The notes beneath the pieces are model-generated. The model was given only the letters and a program-made list of their open reading frames with translations, did not search any database and was not told where the DNA came from. A stretch of DNA of 26,599 bases, taken from NCBI RefSeq assembly GCF_000281045.1, contig NW_008246074.1:58519-85117 (forward strand). The letters are read 5' to 3'. The stretch is from Saprolegnia diclina VS20. Taxonomy: Eukaryota; Oomycota; Saprolegniomycetes; Saprolegniales; Saprolegniaceae. The position numbers and the translations under genes were made by a program. Shown here piece by piece: positions 10,303 through 19,236 of this stretch. The stretch's first letter is position 1. Every line of letters begins with the position of its first letter.

Positions 10303-11663
10303 GGCTCAAAAGGTAAAGTAGCCAACTCGTTTATGCTATGCGCGCAGAATCACTTCCAGCGGGTTCCAGTACACTGTATGAGGCTGTCGAGACAGTGTTT
10401 ATCAAGAGTGCCTCAATTGCAGCCGTGACCAATTCCGTGTCCAGACAATTGGACTACGCGTACACGGGTGAGCGCCACCGACAGGCGCTACCCGAGTGGT
10501 TTGCACCTGGTCATGCACGTTGGGTCATGGTGTCGTCGACATAACTGCGGCCGATCGAGTCGACGCGAGATTCACAACGATACAGTGTATGCATTGTGGG
10601 AGGTTTTTCGTACAGAGTACAAAAACGTTGGTCTGGCCTCTGGGCGCATGCACGTGCGTGTTTTGGCTGCTAGAGGATTGAGCTGTTACTAGTACTTGCA
10701 CTGGGCTGTACTATGGATAAGGAGTTCTGGATGTTGCAATGCATAGAGCCGAGCAGCGTCCTAGAATCATCCAAGTGAGATGTGAACTGTCTCGACATGG
10801 ACGACACGTCGGTGGTATATAGATTGATAGAGTTTGACTAGCCAGATGGAATGTGGTGTCCTGTACGGCGAGTGTACGAGTACGCTTTATGTACTGTACG
10901 GTGGTACTGGATGTACGAAATAAAGTGCTCTCGCAACGCGCCACGTCATTGTACGACGAGAGCAACTAACGTGGATCATCATGACCCATGTGTGGATTCG
11001 ACCGTTTTGACCGTCAAGAGAACAAGCGCGTGCGCGGTTCCTATTTGTAGAATTTGTCTTAGCGCGAAAGCCCAAATCATCATTCCACGTGCGAGTTGGC
11101 GTGGGAATGACAGCATGCATGGCTTTGGAGCCAACGCCCAAGAGCACGAGGCCTCCAAGCCCGTGGATTTCGATGCGATCGCTTGGGATGTCAAGCAAGT
11201 CGTGTGCTCCTCAGTATCCTCAAAGAGCAATTTAAAAAATGGTTTTGCGACACTACAGAAATGTACTGCGGTCGCTCGCGGTCGCTCGACGCCTTCTCGG
11301 TGTCCATATTGCGCCGAATTCATGCAGTCGAGTCAAAATACAGTCGTGCATGTGCAAGTAGGACGCCATCGACACTTGAGTGTCGGACATGGTCGACTTG
11401 ATTGTTATATCTCGAGGCACTTCCTTTGTCTAAACTCTAGCTGAAACGCAACGAACGGCAGGGATTTTTTCGAGGTTAAGATTAGGGTCTAACGCCTGAT
11501 ATGATGTTTCGATTGGTTCAATCCAAGCTTACGGTCGACGCGTTGAGGGAACGTGACACACCGTTGGTACGAAATCGCTTGGGAAGAACGGTGCATTCTC
11601 CTGCGCAACTAGTTGTTTTATAGTAGTTTTTGGTGACATACCTTGATTGGTTGTGTTGCCAGC
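10303..11663. other. 1.36 kb intergenic region with GTAC-rich cluster, no clear gene
   Basis: Open frames up to 197 codons (for example 10851-11444 plus) exist, but they lack any domain and have a Cys/His/Arg/Ser-rich composition, so none is accepted. The main structural feature is a run of GTAC palindromes from 10610 to 10955, densest at 10861-10920. The stretch separates two divergent genes and should hold both their promoters. Confidence 0.5.
10861..10920. repeat. Cluster of seven GTAC palindromes in 60 bp
   Basis: GTAC occurs seven times in these 60 bases, and about twelve times between 10610 and 10955. Roughly one in 256 positions is expected by chance. The copies are irregularly spaced and have different flanks, so this is not a simple tandem repeat. 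A protein-binding array or a worn repeat could look like this. Confidence 0.55.
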
Positions 11664-12636
11664 ATGTCGGACTCTGCCCTCTCGCTTGCACATCTGTACT
11701 GTGAGTTTGCCGACGTTGTCCTTCCATCGACGGTCCACGACGGCCCCTACCGGGTGCGCATCCATACGAACGCGGCTCAAACCAGTGCGCTGATCTGGCT
11801 CGAGTCCAAAACGACCAAGCAACAATGGTCGCCTCATTTACCGCAACTTTCACAACATTTATCATTGCTCGTTAGGCAATGCGTGATCGAGGATTTTGCA
11901 ACGCACATGGAAACGACGTATGCGCTTCCGAATGCCATTCTCTTGGCCGCTATCAAGGTACGCTTCTGCCATATCGTACTACCAAGCTTAGGCAATTTAA
12001 CGCTGGTAGAACGGACTCGCTACCGTGGACAGAACATCGCCAATGGCGTTCAGCGATGTCGTGGCGACGCCAGCTAGCTCAATTACTCTCGGTGCGAAGC
12101 ACGGTGCCTTGACGCTGGGGATTGCGGTCCAAATCTTGCCCGAGTGGACAACGTCCTACAGCTTTGCGATGACGCCGAAGAAAGTCGATGTCGTCGACAT
12201 CTTGGAGGCTCGCATCCGCGACCTTCAAGAAATAATCACCCGGCGACGTGTTGCGTTCTGCACCGTCACATCGGTCACGAGCAGATCGAGCGACCCATGC
12301 GCGTGGACAGTAAAAGACGCAGAGCAGGCTGCGGCGCTCATTCACCTCAAAGACGATGACCAGAGCGTTGTCGTCCTCGAGTCTGGCGTGTACACCATTC
12401 ACTGTGTTGGTGAGGTGAGCGGGACAATGTCCTCGTCGATGTCCCTCGACATCAATTCGATTCGCGCCCACAACACGTCGTTCACGAACAATGTGAATTC
12501 AAGCCATAACCTCGCCATCACCCATGTGGCACATCTGGATGCGGGCGCGAGCATCCGGCTTGGTGCTCTCGCTCAATGGTACGCAAGCCCTGTGTCGATG
12601 ACGATATTCCTGCACGAACGTGACAACATGTTCTAA
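11664..12636 (+). CDS. Lineage-family protein with coiled coil and beta-rich C-terminal domain
   Basis: Function unknown. Exons 11664-11827, 11876-11957 and 12010-12636 give 290 residues; introns are 48 nt (phase 2) and 52 nt (phase 0). The 48 nt intron is a multiple of three without a stop, so a plain ORF reads through it. Removing it gives QQWQCVIEDFATHM, which lines up with EQWYISVRDLAVHN of the gene at 594. Order: a small N-terminal domain with SALIWLESKTTKQQW, the strand HGALTLGIAVQI, a coiled coil (VVDILEARIRDLQEIIT), then about 110 residues of beta-strand pattern (SVVVLESGVYTIHCVGEV through GASIRLGALAQWY). That last part resembles the C1q/TNF jelly-roll pattern, by inference only. There is no signal peptide or membrane segment, so it is probably soluble. 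Its paralogue has an anchor instead and lacks the C-terminal domain. Confidence 0.75.
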
Positions 12637-12784
12637 TCCCGGAGACTACGCATATGTGAATATAGGTTCATTCTCATCCAACCCCAATCGCGTCCATTTC
12701 ATAACACAAGTTTAGCGTCGAATCGACAGCTCACAAAACATGTATTATGCATTTCCCACGTCAAAGAATAGGTTAGCCAAAATC

Positions 12785-14226
12785 ACAACACCTACTAGTC
12801 CCGCTTAGTACGTGTCACCGCGGCACTTGAAGAACTGCTCGTTGATGTTGCCAAACGCTTCCAGCGCAATCGACGCCTTTCCCGTCAAAAGCGCCTCGAG
12901 CGACGCCAATTGGTCCGTGAGCGCCGAGATGCCCCACTCGAGCTTGAAGGACGCCGAGAGGTCGACGGCGCCGCCGCCGACGCAGTTGTGGTAGTAGAGC
13001 ACGAGCACCTTCTCGATCTCAATATCGCACTCGAGCGACGAGAGGCCCTGGAGCGTGCACTGCGCCGCGAGGGCCGCGCGCCACTTGAAGTAGACGTCCG
13101 TGGCCTTGTTGGGCGCGGCGATCTCGGTGATGTTGGACTCGGACTGCACGACCGCGCACGGCGTCTCGGCGAGCACCTGGAGCGGTCCCGTAAACTCGTA
13201 CTCGTAGCTGTTGTCGCCGAGGTCGGTCGTGTCGGCGAGCTGGTACATCTTGTTGGGAATGTCCTTGAAGAACGGCGACGTGATCTGGGCCGGCGACCGC
13301 ACGTCGACGACCGAGAGACCGTTGGTGATGGCGTTCATCTTGACGTTGGAGGTCGAGGTGATCGGAAAGATGCCGCCGATCTTGCAGCCTTCAAAGACGA
13401 GCGGGTTGCTCTGCTTGGCGGCGTCGTCGAGCTCGAGCGGACGCACGCGGCAGTTGTAGTACATGGTGTGGAGCGCGTCGATGGTGGCGTGCAGCGCAAA
13501 GAAGAGCGGGTCCGAGGGACCGACCCACGGGTTGGCGAGCGCGCCGAGCAAGTGAAAGTGCATAAAGAGGCTCGGACCCCACTCGAGGCGGCGGTTGAGG
13601 TCGCCAAAGCTCGCGCTCTTGAAGAGAATCCGGCGCAGGTTGGTCGGCGTCACCGAGCACGGGAAGCGCGTCAGGTGGTACGGACCCCGGGGCACGCAGC
13701 GCGAGCACAAGATCGAGCTCGGGTTTTGCCACTGGCAATAGTGGTTGAGCGGCGCGGCCTTGTCGCACCGACCGGGCACCGGGAACCCGTTGATGAGCGA
13801 GACATGCGGCCAGATGGACGGCGTCGCGCTCCCGAGCTCGTTGACGATCGACGAGCAGCTCGCAATGTCCTTGCACTCGCCCGAGAGCGACTTGACGTTG
13901 TCGTTGACAAAGTCGTAGTACGGCAGCGTGAGGCACGCAAACTCGGGCTTGAGCGACCGCAGCATGTTTTCAAAGCCGAGGAGGTACTGCCGGTGCCAGA
14001 AGAGGAACCCGCACGTGTTGTGCGACGACGCGTGCGAGAGGATCTCGCGGTGCATCGACACGAAGCGCTCGTAGAGACCCTGGTCCATGGCGAGAGCCAC
14101 CGCGCTCTTGAAGGTCGCCTTCTCGTCCGCATCGAGGGCGTCCCACGACTTGCGCACGCGGGTGCCGCAGCAGCCGTACGCCTTGCCGCACTTGGCGCCA
14201 GCAACGGACGAGGTCGCGTTGGACGA
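12785..14226 (-). repeat. Left arm of inverted duplication containing tyrosinase
   Basis: This arm matches 15805-17254 in reverse orientation almost base for base. Identity runs to 20 bases past the tyrosinase stop codon and then breaks off sharply: the arms end at 12785 and 17254, with no similarity beyond. The other side of this arm disappears into the assembly gap. The arms are therefore at least 1.44 kb long. Confidence 0.9.
12805..14226 (-). CDS. Secreted tyrosinase-like copper enzyme, copy A (5' end in assembly gap)
   Basis: C-terminal 474 codons or so of a gene nearly identical to copy B at 15747. The start, signal peptide and first residues lie in the run of Ns. Coding is intact from 14226 to the TAA at 12807-12805. 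Seen against copy B, seven residues differ: N/T near the start, Q/K in MDQGLYERF, S/A in KSLSGECKD, H/Q in IWPHVSL, and E/Q, G/A and E/Q near the end. Both copper-site motifs described for copy B are unchanged, so the copy is probably functional if its missing start is sound. The ORF can be extended through the Ns on paper only. Confidence 0.9.
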   Translation of the reverse strand, partial: SSNATSSVAGAKCGKAYGCCGTRVRKSWDALDADEKATFKSAVALAMDQGLYERFVSMHREILSHASSHNTCGFLFWHRQYLLGFENMLRSLKPEFACLTLPYYDFVNDNVKSLSGECKDIASCSSIVNELGSATPSIWPHVSLINGFPVPGRCDKAAPLNHYCQWQNPSSILCSRCVPRGPYHLTRFPCSVTPTNLRRILFKSASFGDLNRRLEWGPSLFMHFHLLGALANPWVGPSDPLFFALHATIDALHTMYYNCRVRPLELDDAAKQSNPLVFEGCKIGGIFPITSTSNVKMNAITNGLSVVDVRSPAQITSPFFKDIPNKMYQLADTTDLGDNSYEYEFTGPLQVLAETPCAVVQSESNITEIAAPNKATDVYFKWRAALAAQCTLQGLSSLECDIEIEKVLVLYYHNCVGGGAVDLSASFKLEWGISALTDQLASLEALLTGKASIALEAFGNINEQFFKCRGDTY

Positions 14227-15181
14227 NNNNNNNNNNNNNNNNNNNNNNNNNNNNNNNNNNNNNNNNNNNNNNNNNNNNNNNNNNNNNNNNNNNNNNNNNN
14301 NNNNNNNNNNNNNNNNNNNNNNNNNNNNNNNNNNNNNNNNNNNNNNNNNNNNNNNNNNNNNNNNNNNNNNNNNNNNNNNNNNNNNNNNNNNNNNNNNNNN
14401 NNNNNNNNNNNNNNNNNNNNNNNNNNNNNNNNNNNNNNNNNNNNNNNNNNNNNNNNNNNNNNNNNNNNNNNNNNNNNNNNNNNNNNNNNNNNNNNNNNNN
14501 NNNNNNNNNNNNNNNNNNNNNNNNNNNNNNNNNNNNNNNNNNNNNNNNNNNNNNNNNNNNNNNNNNNNNNNNNNNNNNNNNNNNNNNNNNNNNNNNNNNN
14601 NNNNNNNNNNNNNNNNNNNNNNNNNNNNNNNNNNNNNNNNNNNNNNNNNNNNNNNNNNNNNNNNNNNNNNNNNNNNNNNNNNNNNNNNNNNNNNNNNNNN
14701 NNNNNNNNNNNNNNNNNNNNNNNNNNNNNNNNNNNNNNNNNNNNNNNNNNNNNNNNNNNNNNNNNNNNNNNNNNNNNNNNNNNNNNNNNNNNNNNNNNNN
14801 NNNNNNNNNNNNNNNNNNNNNNNNNNNNNNNNNNNNNNNNNNNNNNNNNNNNNNNNNNNNNNNNNNNNNNNNNNNNNNNNNNNNNNNNNNNNNNNNNNNN
14901 NNNNNNNNNNNNNNNNNNNNNNNNNNNNNNNNNNNNNNNNNNNNNNNNNNNNNNNNNNNNNNNNNNNNNNNNNNNNNNNNNNNNNNNNNNNNNNNNNNNN
15001 NNNNNNNNNNNNNNNNNNNNNNNNNNNNNNNNNNNNNNNNNNNNNNNNNNNNNNNNNNNNNNNNNNNNNNNNNNNNNNNNNNNNNNNNNNNNNNNNNNNN
15101 NNNNNNNNNNNNNNNNNNNNNNNNNNNNNNNNNNNNNNNNNNNNNNNNNNNNNNNNNNNNNNNNNNNNNNNNNNNNNNNNN
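14227..15181. other. Assembly gap of 955 Ns between inverted tyrosinase copies
   Basis: A run of undetermined bases. It removes the 5' end of tyrosinase copy A and its promoter. Its position between near-identical inverted arms suggests the assembler failed on a palindrome. The true length may differ from 955. Confidence 0.95.
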
Positions 15182-15746
15182 AGCATACCAGGTAGCTAGC
15201 ATCCTGGCTATAATACATTCGGTCCAGCGTCCTTGGTGGCACGCTGCAGCTTGCAAGATTAAGAGTTACGAGCTCTATCGATTAACGGAGCCATCAAGTT
15301 CATCATTCGCTTTATCACAGCGTGTAATGGAGCGAACCTCTCGTAAAACAAACATCAGATAACACACGCTGCAATCACACAGGCCCAGCACAAACCAACC
15401 ACGCTCGCATGCTCCCACTCTGTCTGCCTCGAGGCTGTCATGTTGGCTCAACAACCACGGTACAACTCTGCCCCCGACCACCCCGTGGTATCTGCAACCA
15501 GCCGATGCAACCGATCAGGTGTCGGTCCAAAATTGTGCCGCCATTTCACACACCACCTCGCCAAGATGCGCACCTTCCCACGGACTGCATCAACCTCCGA
15601 CACCAGATCTCAGTCTGGATCGCATGTTAGCTCTGTGAATGACGCCCCGTCGTCGGCATTGCCAGTGAGATCGACTCCATCGACCGCCCTGCGCTCACTT
15701 ATCAACTCACTCGACCTCGAGTACATCCCATCAAATCACTATACAA
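15182..15746 (+). promoter_or_regulatory. Upstream region of tyrosinase copy B
   Basis: 565 bp between the gap and the start codon of copy B, with no gene of its own. A TCACTT-type sequence at 15695-15708 (GCTCACTTATCAACTC) matches the oomycete initiator consensus in about 10 of 14 positions, 39 bp before the ATG; it is a weak candidate core promoter. If copy A has the same upstream sequence it must lie inside the gap. Confidence 0.35.
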
Positions 15747-17234
15747 ATGGCCTATTACAAGCTTCTTCTCGCGGCCATCTTCTGCATCCTCGGCGTCTCG
15801 GCGCTCGAGGCGTCGTCCAATACCACCTCATCCGTTGCTGGCGCCAAGTGCGGCAAGGCGTACGGCTGCTGCGGCACCCGCGTGCGCAAGTCGTGGGACG
15901 CCCTCGATGCGGACGAGAAGGCGACCTTCAAGAGCGCAGTCGCTCTCGCCATGGACAAGGGTCTCTACGAGCGCTTCGTGTCGATGCACCGCGAGATCCT
16001 CTCGCACGCGTCGTCGCACAACACGTGCGGGTTCCTCTTCTGGCACCGGCAGTACCTCCTCGGCTTTGAAAACATGCTGCGGTCGCTCAAGCCCGAGTTT
16101 GCGTGCCTCACGCTGCCGTACTACGACTTTGTCAACGACAACGTCAAGTCGCTCGCAGGCGAGTGCAAGGACATTGCGAGCTGCTCGTCGATCGTCAACG
16201 AGCTCGGGAGCGCGACGCCGTCCATCTGGCCGCAAGTCTCGCTCATCAACGGGTTCCCGGTGCCCGGTCGGTGCGACAAGGCCGCGCCGCTCAACCACTA
16301 TTGCCAGTGGCAAAACCCGAGCTCGATCTTGTGCTCGCGCTGCGTGCCCCGGGGTCCGTACCACCTGACGCGCTTCCCGTGCTCCGTGACGCCGACCAAC
16401 CTGCGCCGGATTCTCTTCAAGAGCGCGAGCTTTGGCGACCTCAACCGCCGCCTCGAGTGGGGTCCGAGCCTATTTATGCACTTTCACTTGCTCGGCGCGC
16501 TCGCCAACCCGTGGGTCGGTCCCTCGGACCCGCTCTTCTTTGCGCTGCACGCCACCATCGACGCGCTCCACACCATGTACTACAACTGCCGCGTGCGTCC
16601 GCTCGAGCTCGACGACGCCGCCAAGCAGAGCAACCCGCTCGTCTTTGAAGGCTGCAAGATCGGCGGCATCTTTCCGATCACCTCGACCTCCAACGTCAAG
16701 ATGAACGCCATCACCAACGGTCTCTCGGTCGTCGACGTGCGGTCGCCGGCCCAGATCACGTCGCCGTTCTTCAAGGACATTCCCAACAAGATGTACCAGC
16801 TCGCCGACACGACCGACCTCGGCGACAACAGCTACGAGTACGAGTTTACGGGACCGCTCCAGGTGCTCGCCGAGACGCCGTGCGCGGTCGTGCAGTCCGA
16901 GTCCAACATCACCGAGATCGCCGCGCCCAACAAGGCCACGGACGTCTACTTCAAGTGGCGCGCGGCCCTCGCGGCGCAGTGCACGCTCCAGGGCCTCTCG
17001 TCGCTCCAGTGCGATATCGAGATCGAGAAGGTGCTCGTGCTCTACTACCACAACTGCGTCGCCGGCGGCGCCGTCGACCTCTCGGCGTCCTTCAAGCTCG
17101 AGTGGGGCATCTCGGCGCTCACGGACCAATTGGCGTCGCTCCAAGCGCTTTTGACGGGAAAAGCGTCGATTGCGCTGGAAGCGTTTGGCAACATCAACGA
17201 GCAGTTCTTCAAGTGCCGCGGTGACACGTACTAA
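15747..17234 (+). CDS. Secreted tyrosinase-like copper enzyme, copy B (complete)
   Basis: A single-exon gene of 495 residues. Tyrosinases oxidise phenols at a two-copper site, and secreted forms act outside the cell or in the wall. The N-terminus (MAYYKLLLAAIFCILGVSAL) is a clear signal peptide. The CuA region fits the known tyrosinase pattern exactly: H91-x4-F-L-x-W-H100-R-x2-L-x3-E, with further histidines at 81 and 87. The CuB end also fits: D261-P-x-F-F-x2-H268-x3-D272. The earlier CuB pair is less usual, with M-H245-F-H247 after GPSL and no clear H-x3-H. Many cysteines in the N-terminal third (CGKAYGCCGTRVRK and later) suggest disulphides. There are several N-glycosylation sequons. The sequence 17235-17254 after the stop is shared with copy A. 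Copy B is the only one whose start can be seen. Confidence 0.93.
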   Translation: MAYYKLLLAAIFCILGVSALEASSNTTSSVAGAKCGKAYGCCGTRVRKSWDALDADEKATFKSAVALAMDKGLYERFVSMHREILSHASSHNTCGFLFWHRQYLLGFENMLRSLKPEFACLTLPYYDFVNDNVKSLAGECKDIASCSSIVNELGSATPSIWPQVSLINGFPVPGRCDKAAPLNHYCQWQNPSSILCSRCVPRGPYHLTRFPCSVTPTNLRRILFKSASFGDLNRRLEWGPSLFMHFHLLGALANPWVGPSDPLFFALHATIDALHTMYYNCRVRPLELDDAAKQSNPLVFEGCKIGGIFPITSTSNVKMNAITNGLSVVDVRSPAQITSPFFKDIPNKMYQLADTTDLGDNSYEYEFTGPLQVLAETPCAVVQSESNITEIAAPNKATDVYFKWRAALAAQCTLQGLSSLQCDIEIEKVLVLYYHNCVAGGAVDLSASFKLEWGISALTDQLASLQALLTGKASIALEAFGNINEQFFKCRGDTY

Positions 17235-17254
17235 GCGGGACTAGTAGGTGTTGT
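15805..17254 (+). repeat. Right arm of inverted duplication containing tyrosinase
   Basis: Partner of the arm at 12785-14226. The coding sequences differ at only a small number of bases. The left limit is set by the gap, so this arm's true 5' extent is unknown. The right limit at 17254 is a sharp breakpoint. Confidence 0.85.
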
Positions 17255-17796
17255 CAGCGTGTGACACATGTATATTGTCGTAGTGTATATCTGCAGTGAT
17301 GGCGATCGAAGGCATCATGGTAACAGTAGCGTCCACTGCGATCGAAGCAGCGGCTCAAGTGAATAGCAGATTTGGTTATATTGGTTCTATGTGTTGTGCT
17401 ACAAGTCATGGCGTCTGAAGTCGAGAAATGCTCTTTGAAGTAGACACGTGTTCGCGTAGAATTCAAGCTTGGCAAACGAGCTAAATTACGTTGCTTACGA
17501 CGTAAGAATGTCTTGAATATACTCTACAAGTGTGCTCATACTTGGAGGCAAAGGACCTTACAAACTCACAAACCCTAACCCACGTCGACCTTCGAGGTCT
17601 TGTGCGAGATGTGGCAGGATAGACCAACCCAGTTACCGCATCCTTCGTCGTCAAGTATCTATATAGTCTCTTCATCAGCTCCACTAATCGTTTTTCGACT
17701 TGCCAGCAGCTGCCACTGTCACCTAGTTGGACCTTGTTGTAGTTGAAAAACAGTTATACGATACGCGACGACGATTTTTACGGTAGACGACCGTGT
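17255..17796. other. Intergenic region between convergent genes, no gene seen
   Basis: 542 bp between the tyrosinase stop and the stop of the ACT/kinase fusion gene. It is AT-richer than the genes, as expected for two 3' flanks. No gene, RNA or repeat is recognised. Confidence 0.5.
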
Positions 17797-19236
17797 TTAC
17801 AAGCCATATTTCTCTTGGACCGGGTGAGTCTTGGAGTGGTAGACGATTTCGTGGCCCTGCTTGCTCCAAATGAGCGCCGGGGGCCAGGTCGACGAGTCAA
17901 AGATGTGGGCGTTGGGCGCGGCTTCGGCGAGCGTTCGAAAATGCGGTAAAATTTGCGTCGCGGCGCCTTCGACGATCTCGCGGGGAACGTTCCGCCCGTA
18001 GCCGCGGCTTCGCGCCTCAACGCGGTCGAGCGCCATCTCGATTGGCACGTCGACGCACATGACGTGGATCTCGTAGCTCGGGTCAAGACTGTCGAGCAAG
18101 CTCCGGTATGTATCGAGGGACCTTCCAGACCCGTGCAAGATGATGTTCATGCGCTCGTGCATGGCGTGCGCGAGGTTGGAGTTCAAAATGAACTTGGCTT
18201 CCTCTTGGCAGTGGCTGTACCGGACGTGCGGGTCCATCGAGAGGCCCGGCGGCGGCGCTTCGGCAAAGTTGCCGAGGCCAATGTTGAGCATCGCTTGGTA
18301 AAATTCCGGTAAAAGCGCCGTAATATCGTCCACGTCAAAATTGACAAAGTCGTTGAGCACGATGCGGCCCGTTTGGTCGAGTTCCGAGAGAATTGACGTT
18401 TTGCCAGAGCCTGGAATGCCCAAGAGCAAAATGAACTTGGGACTCGCGAGCTTGGACGGCAAGTGCGGGTGAAAGTACAGCTGGGCTGCGATCCGCGCGT
18501 GAAGACGCTGTCGCTCCTTCGAGTACGTATGCGGCCCCGACGAAGACGACGATGTGCCATTCGGCTCAAGCGGGTGCTCGACCACCGGCTTGGCGACGAG
18601 CGTCGACTGTGTGTAAATGTCGAGAAAGCACGGGCCGCTGGTTTGGCACTCGAGAACGGTCGTGCCCAGCACCTCAAGTTCGTGCAGAAATGAGTTGAGG
18701 AGGTGCGGCGCGTTGACGACGTGGACGAGCGTGTTGTGCGCGTCTTTCGCACTCGGCGCGGTCGTCAACGGCGTCAGCAGCGACGGTTCGTTCTTCATCA
18801 CGATCGAGCCGTTGTAGGCTTCGATGAGCTTGTGCACCGGCGACAGCGCGGCCTCGGGGATCGACAGGCGGAAGAGCGCTTGGCTCTGCACGAGGCAGGC
18901 GTCGTCGAGCAGCAGCTGCTGGGCGGTCGTGACGTGGAAGAAGGGCACCGAGACGATGCGCTGGAGGTTGCGCAGAATGCGGTTGGCCTTGTGCGCCGAC
19001 AGAATCGCCGAGATGTTCATGCGCGAGAGCTCGGGCACGTGCGTCGGCCGCGCTGTGAGCGACGTAATGTTGGCGTCGTGCCGAGCAAACGCGGTCGCCA
19101 CTTGGCCCAAGACGCCCGCCCGGTTGATGACGAGGAGTGAGAAATACCGCTCTTCCTCCTTGGACGCCGATGGCAGCGCGCAGAAACCGCGGACGAACGA
19201 CGCGAGGTGTCGCCCGAAAGCGCTCCGTCGCTGCAT
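17797..19236 (-). CDS. Fusion of acetolactate-synthase regulatory (ACT) domain and zeta-type P-loop kinase domain
   Basis: An intact single-exon gene of 479 residues from the ATG at 19236; a longer frame to 19266 needs a TTG start. Residues 1-20 (MQRRSAFGRHLASFVRGF) look like a mitochondrial targeting peptide. Residues 31-105 match the ACT domain of the acetolactate synthase small subunit (IlvH/IlvN): SLLVINRAGVLGQVATAF, NITSLTARPT, LSRMNIS. Residues 106-205 look like the second regulatory part (VHKLIEAYNGSIVMKNEP, VHVVNAPHLLNSFLHELEVL). After a serine-rich linker (about 225-240) comes a P-loop kinase domain with Walker A GIPGSGKT at 273-280, LNDFVNFDVDDI, and HGSGRSLDTYRSLLDSL. This is the fold of the zeta-toxin/nucleotide-kinase family, here whole and in an ordinary host gene. 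By inference, the first half would tune branched-chain amino-acid synthesis in mitochondria; the role of the kinase half is unknown. Confidence 0.85.
   Translation of the reverse strand: MQRRSAFGRHLASFVRGFCALPSASKEEERYFSLLVINRAGVLGQVATAFARHDANITSLTARPTHVPELSRMNISAILSAHKANRILRNLQRIVSVPFFHVTTAQQLLLDDACLVQSQALFRLSIPEAALSPVHKLIEAYNGSIVMKNEPSLLTPLTTAPSAKDAHNTLVHVVNAPHLLNSFLHELEVLGTTVLECQTSGPCFLDIYTQSTLVAKPVVEHPLEPNGTSSSSSGPHTYSKERQRLHARIAAQLYFHPHLPSKLASPKFILLLGIPGSGKTSILSELDQTGRIVLNDFVNFDVDDITALLPEFYQAMLNIGLGNFAEAPPPGLSMDPHVRYSHCQEEAKFILNSNLAHAMHERMNIILHGSGRSLDTYRSLLDSLDPSYEIHVMCVDVPIEMALDRVEARSRGYGRNVPREIVEGAATQILPHFRTLAEAAPNAHIFDSSTWPPALIWSKQGHEIVYHSKTHPVQEKYGL

Noticed and set aside
10851-11444. 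197-codon plus-strand frame in the 1.36 kb gene-poor region
   Set aside because: No domain, a Cys/His/Arg-rich mix, and competing frames on the other strand; it looks like chance.
12910-15195. Very long plus-strand frame (761 codons) opposite tyrosinase copy A
   Set aside because: It runs through the Ns and is the antisense shadow of GC-rich tyrosinase codons, with an Arg/Glu/Val-rich composition typical of such shadows.
15440-16069. 209-codon plus-strand frame entering the tyrosinase copy B
   Set aside because: It is a shifted-frame reading of the copy B coding region extended into its upstream DNA.
17570-17582. Telomere-like AACCCTAACCC
   Set aside because: Only about one and a half repeat units, inside an ordinary intergenic region.
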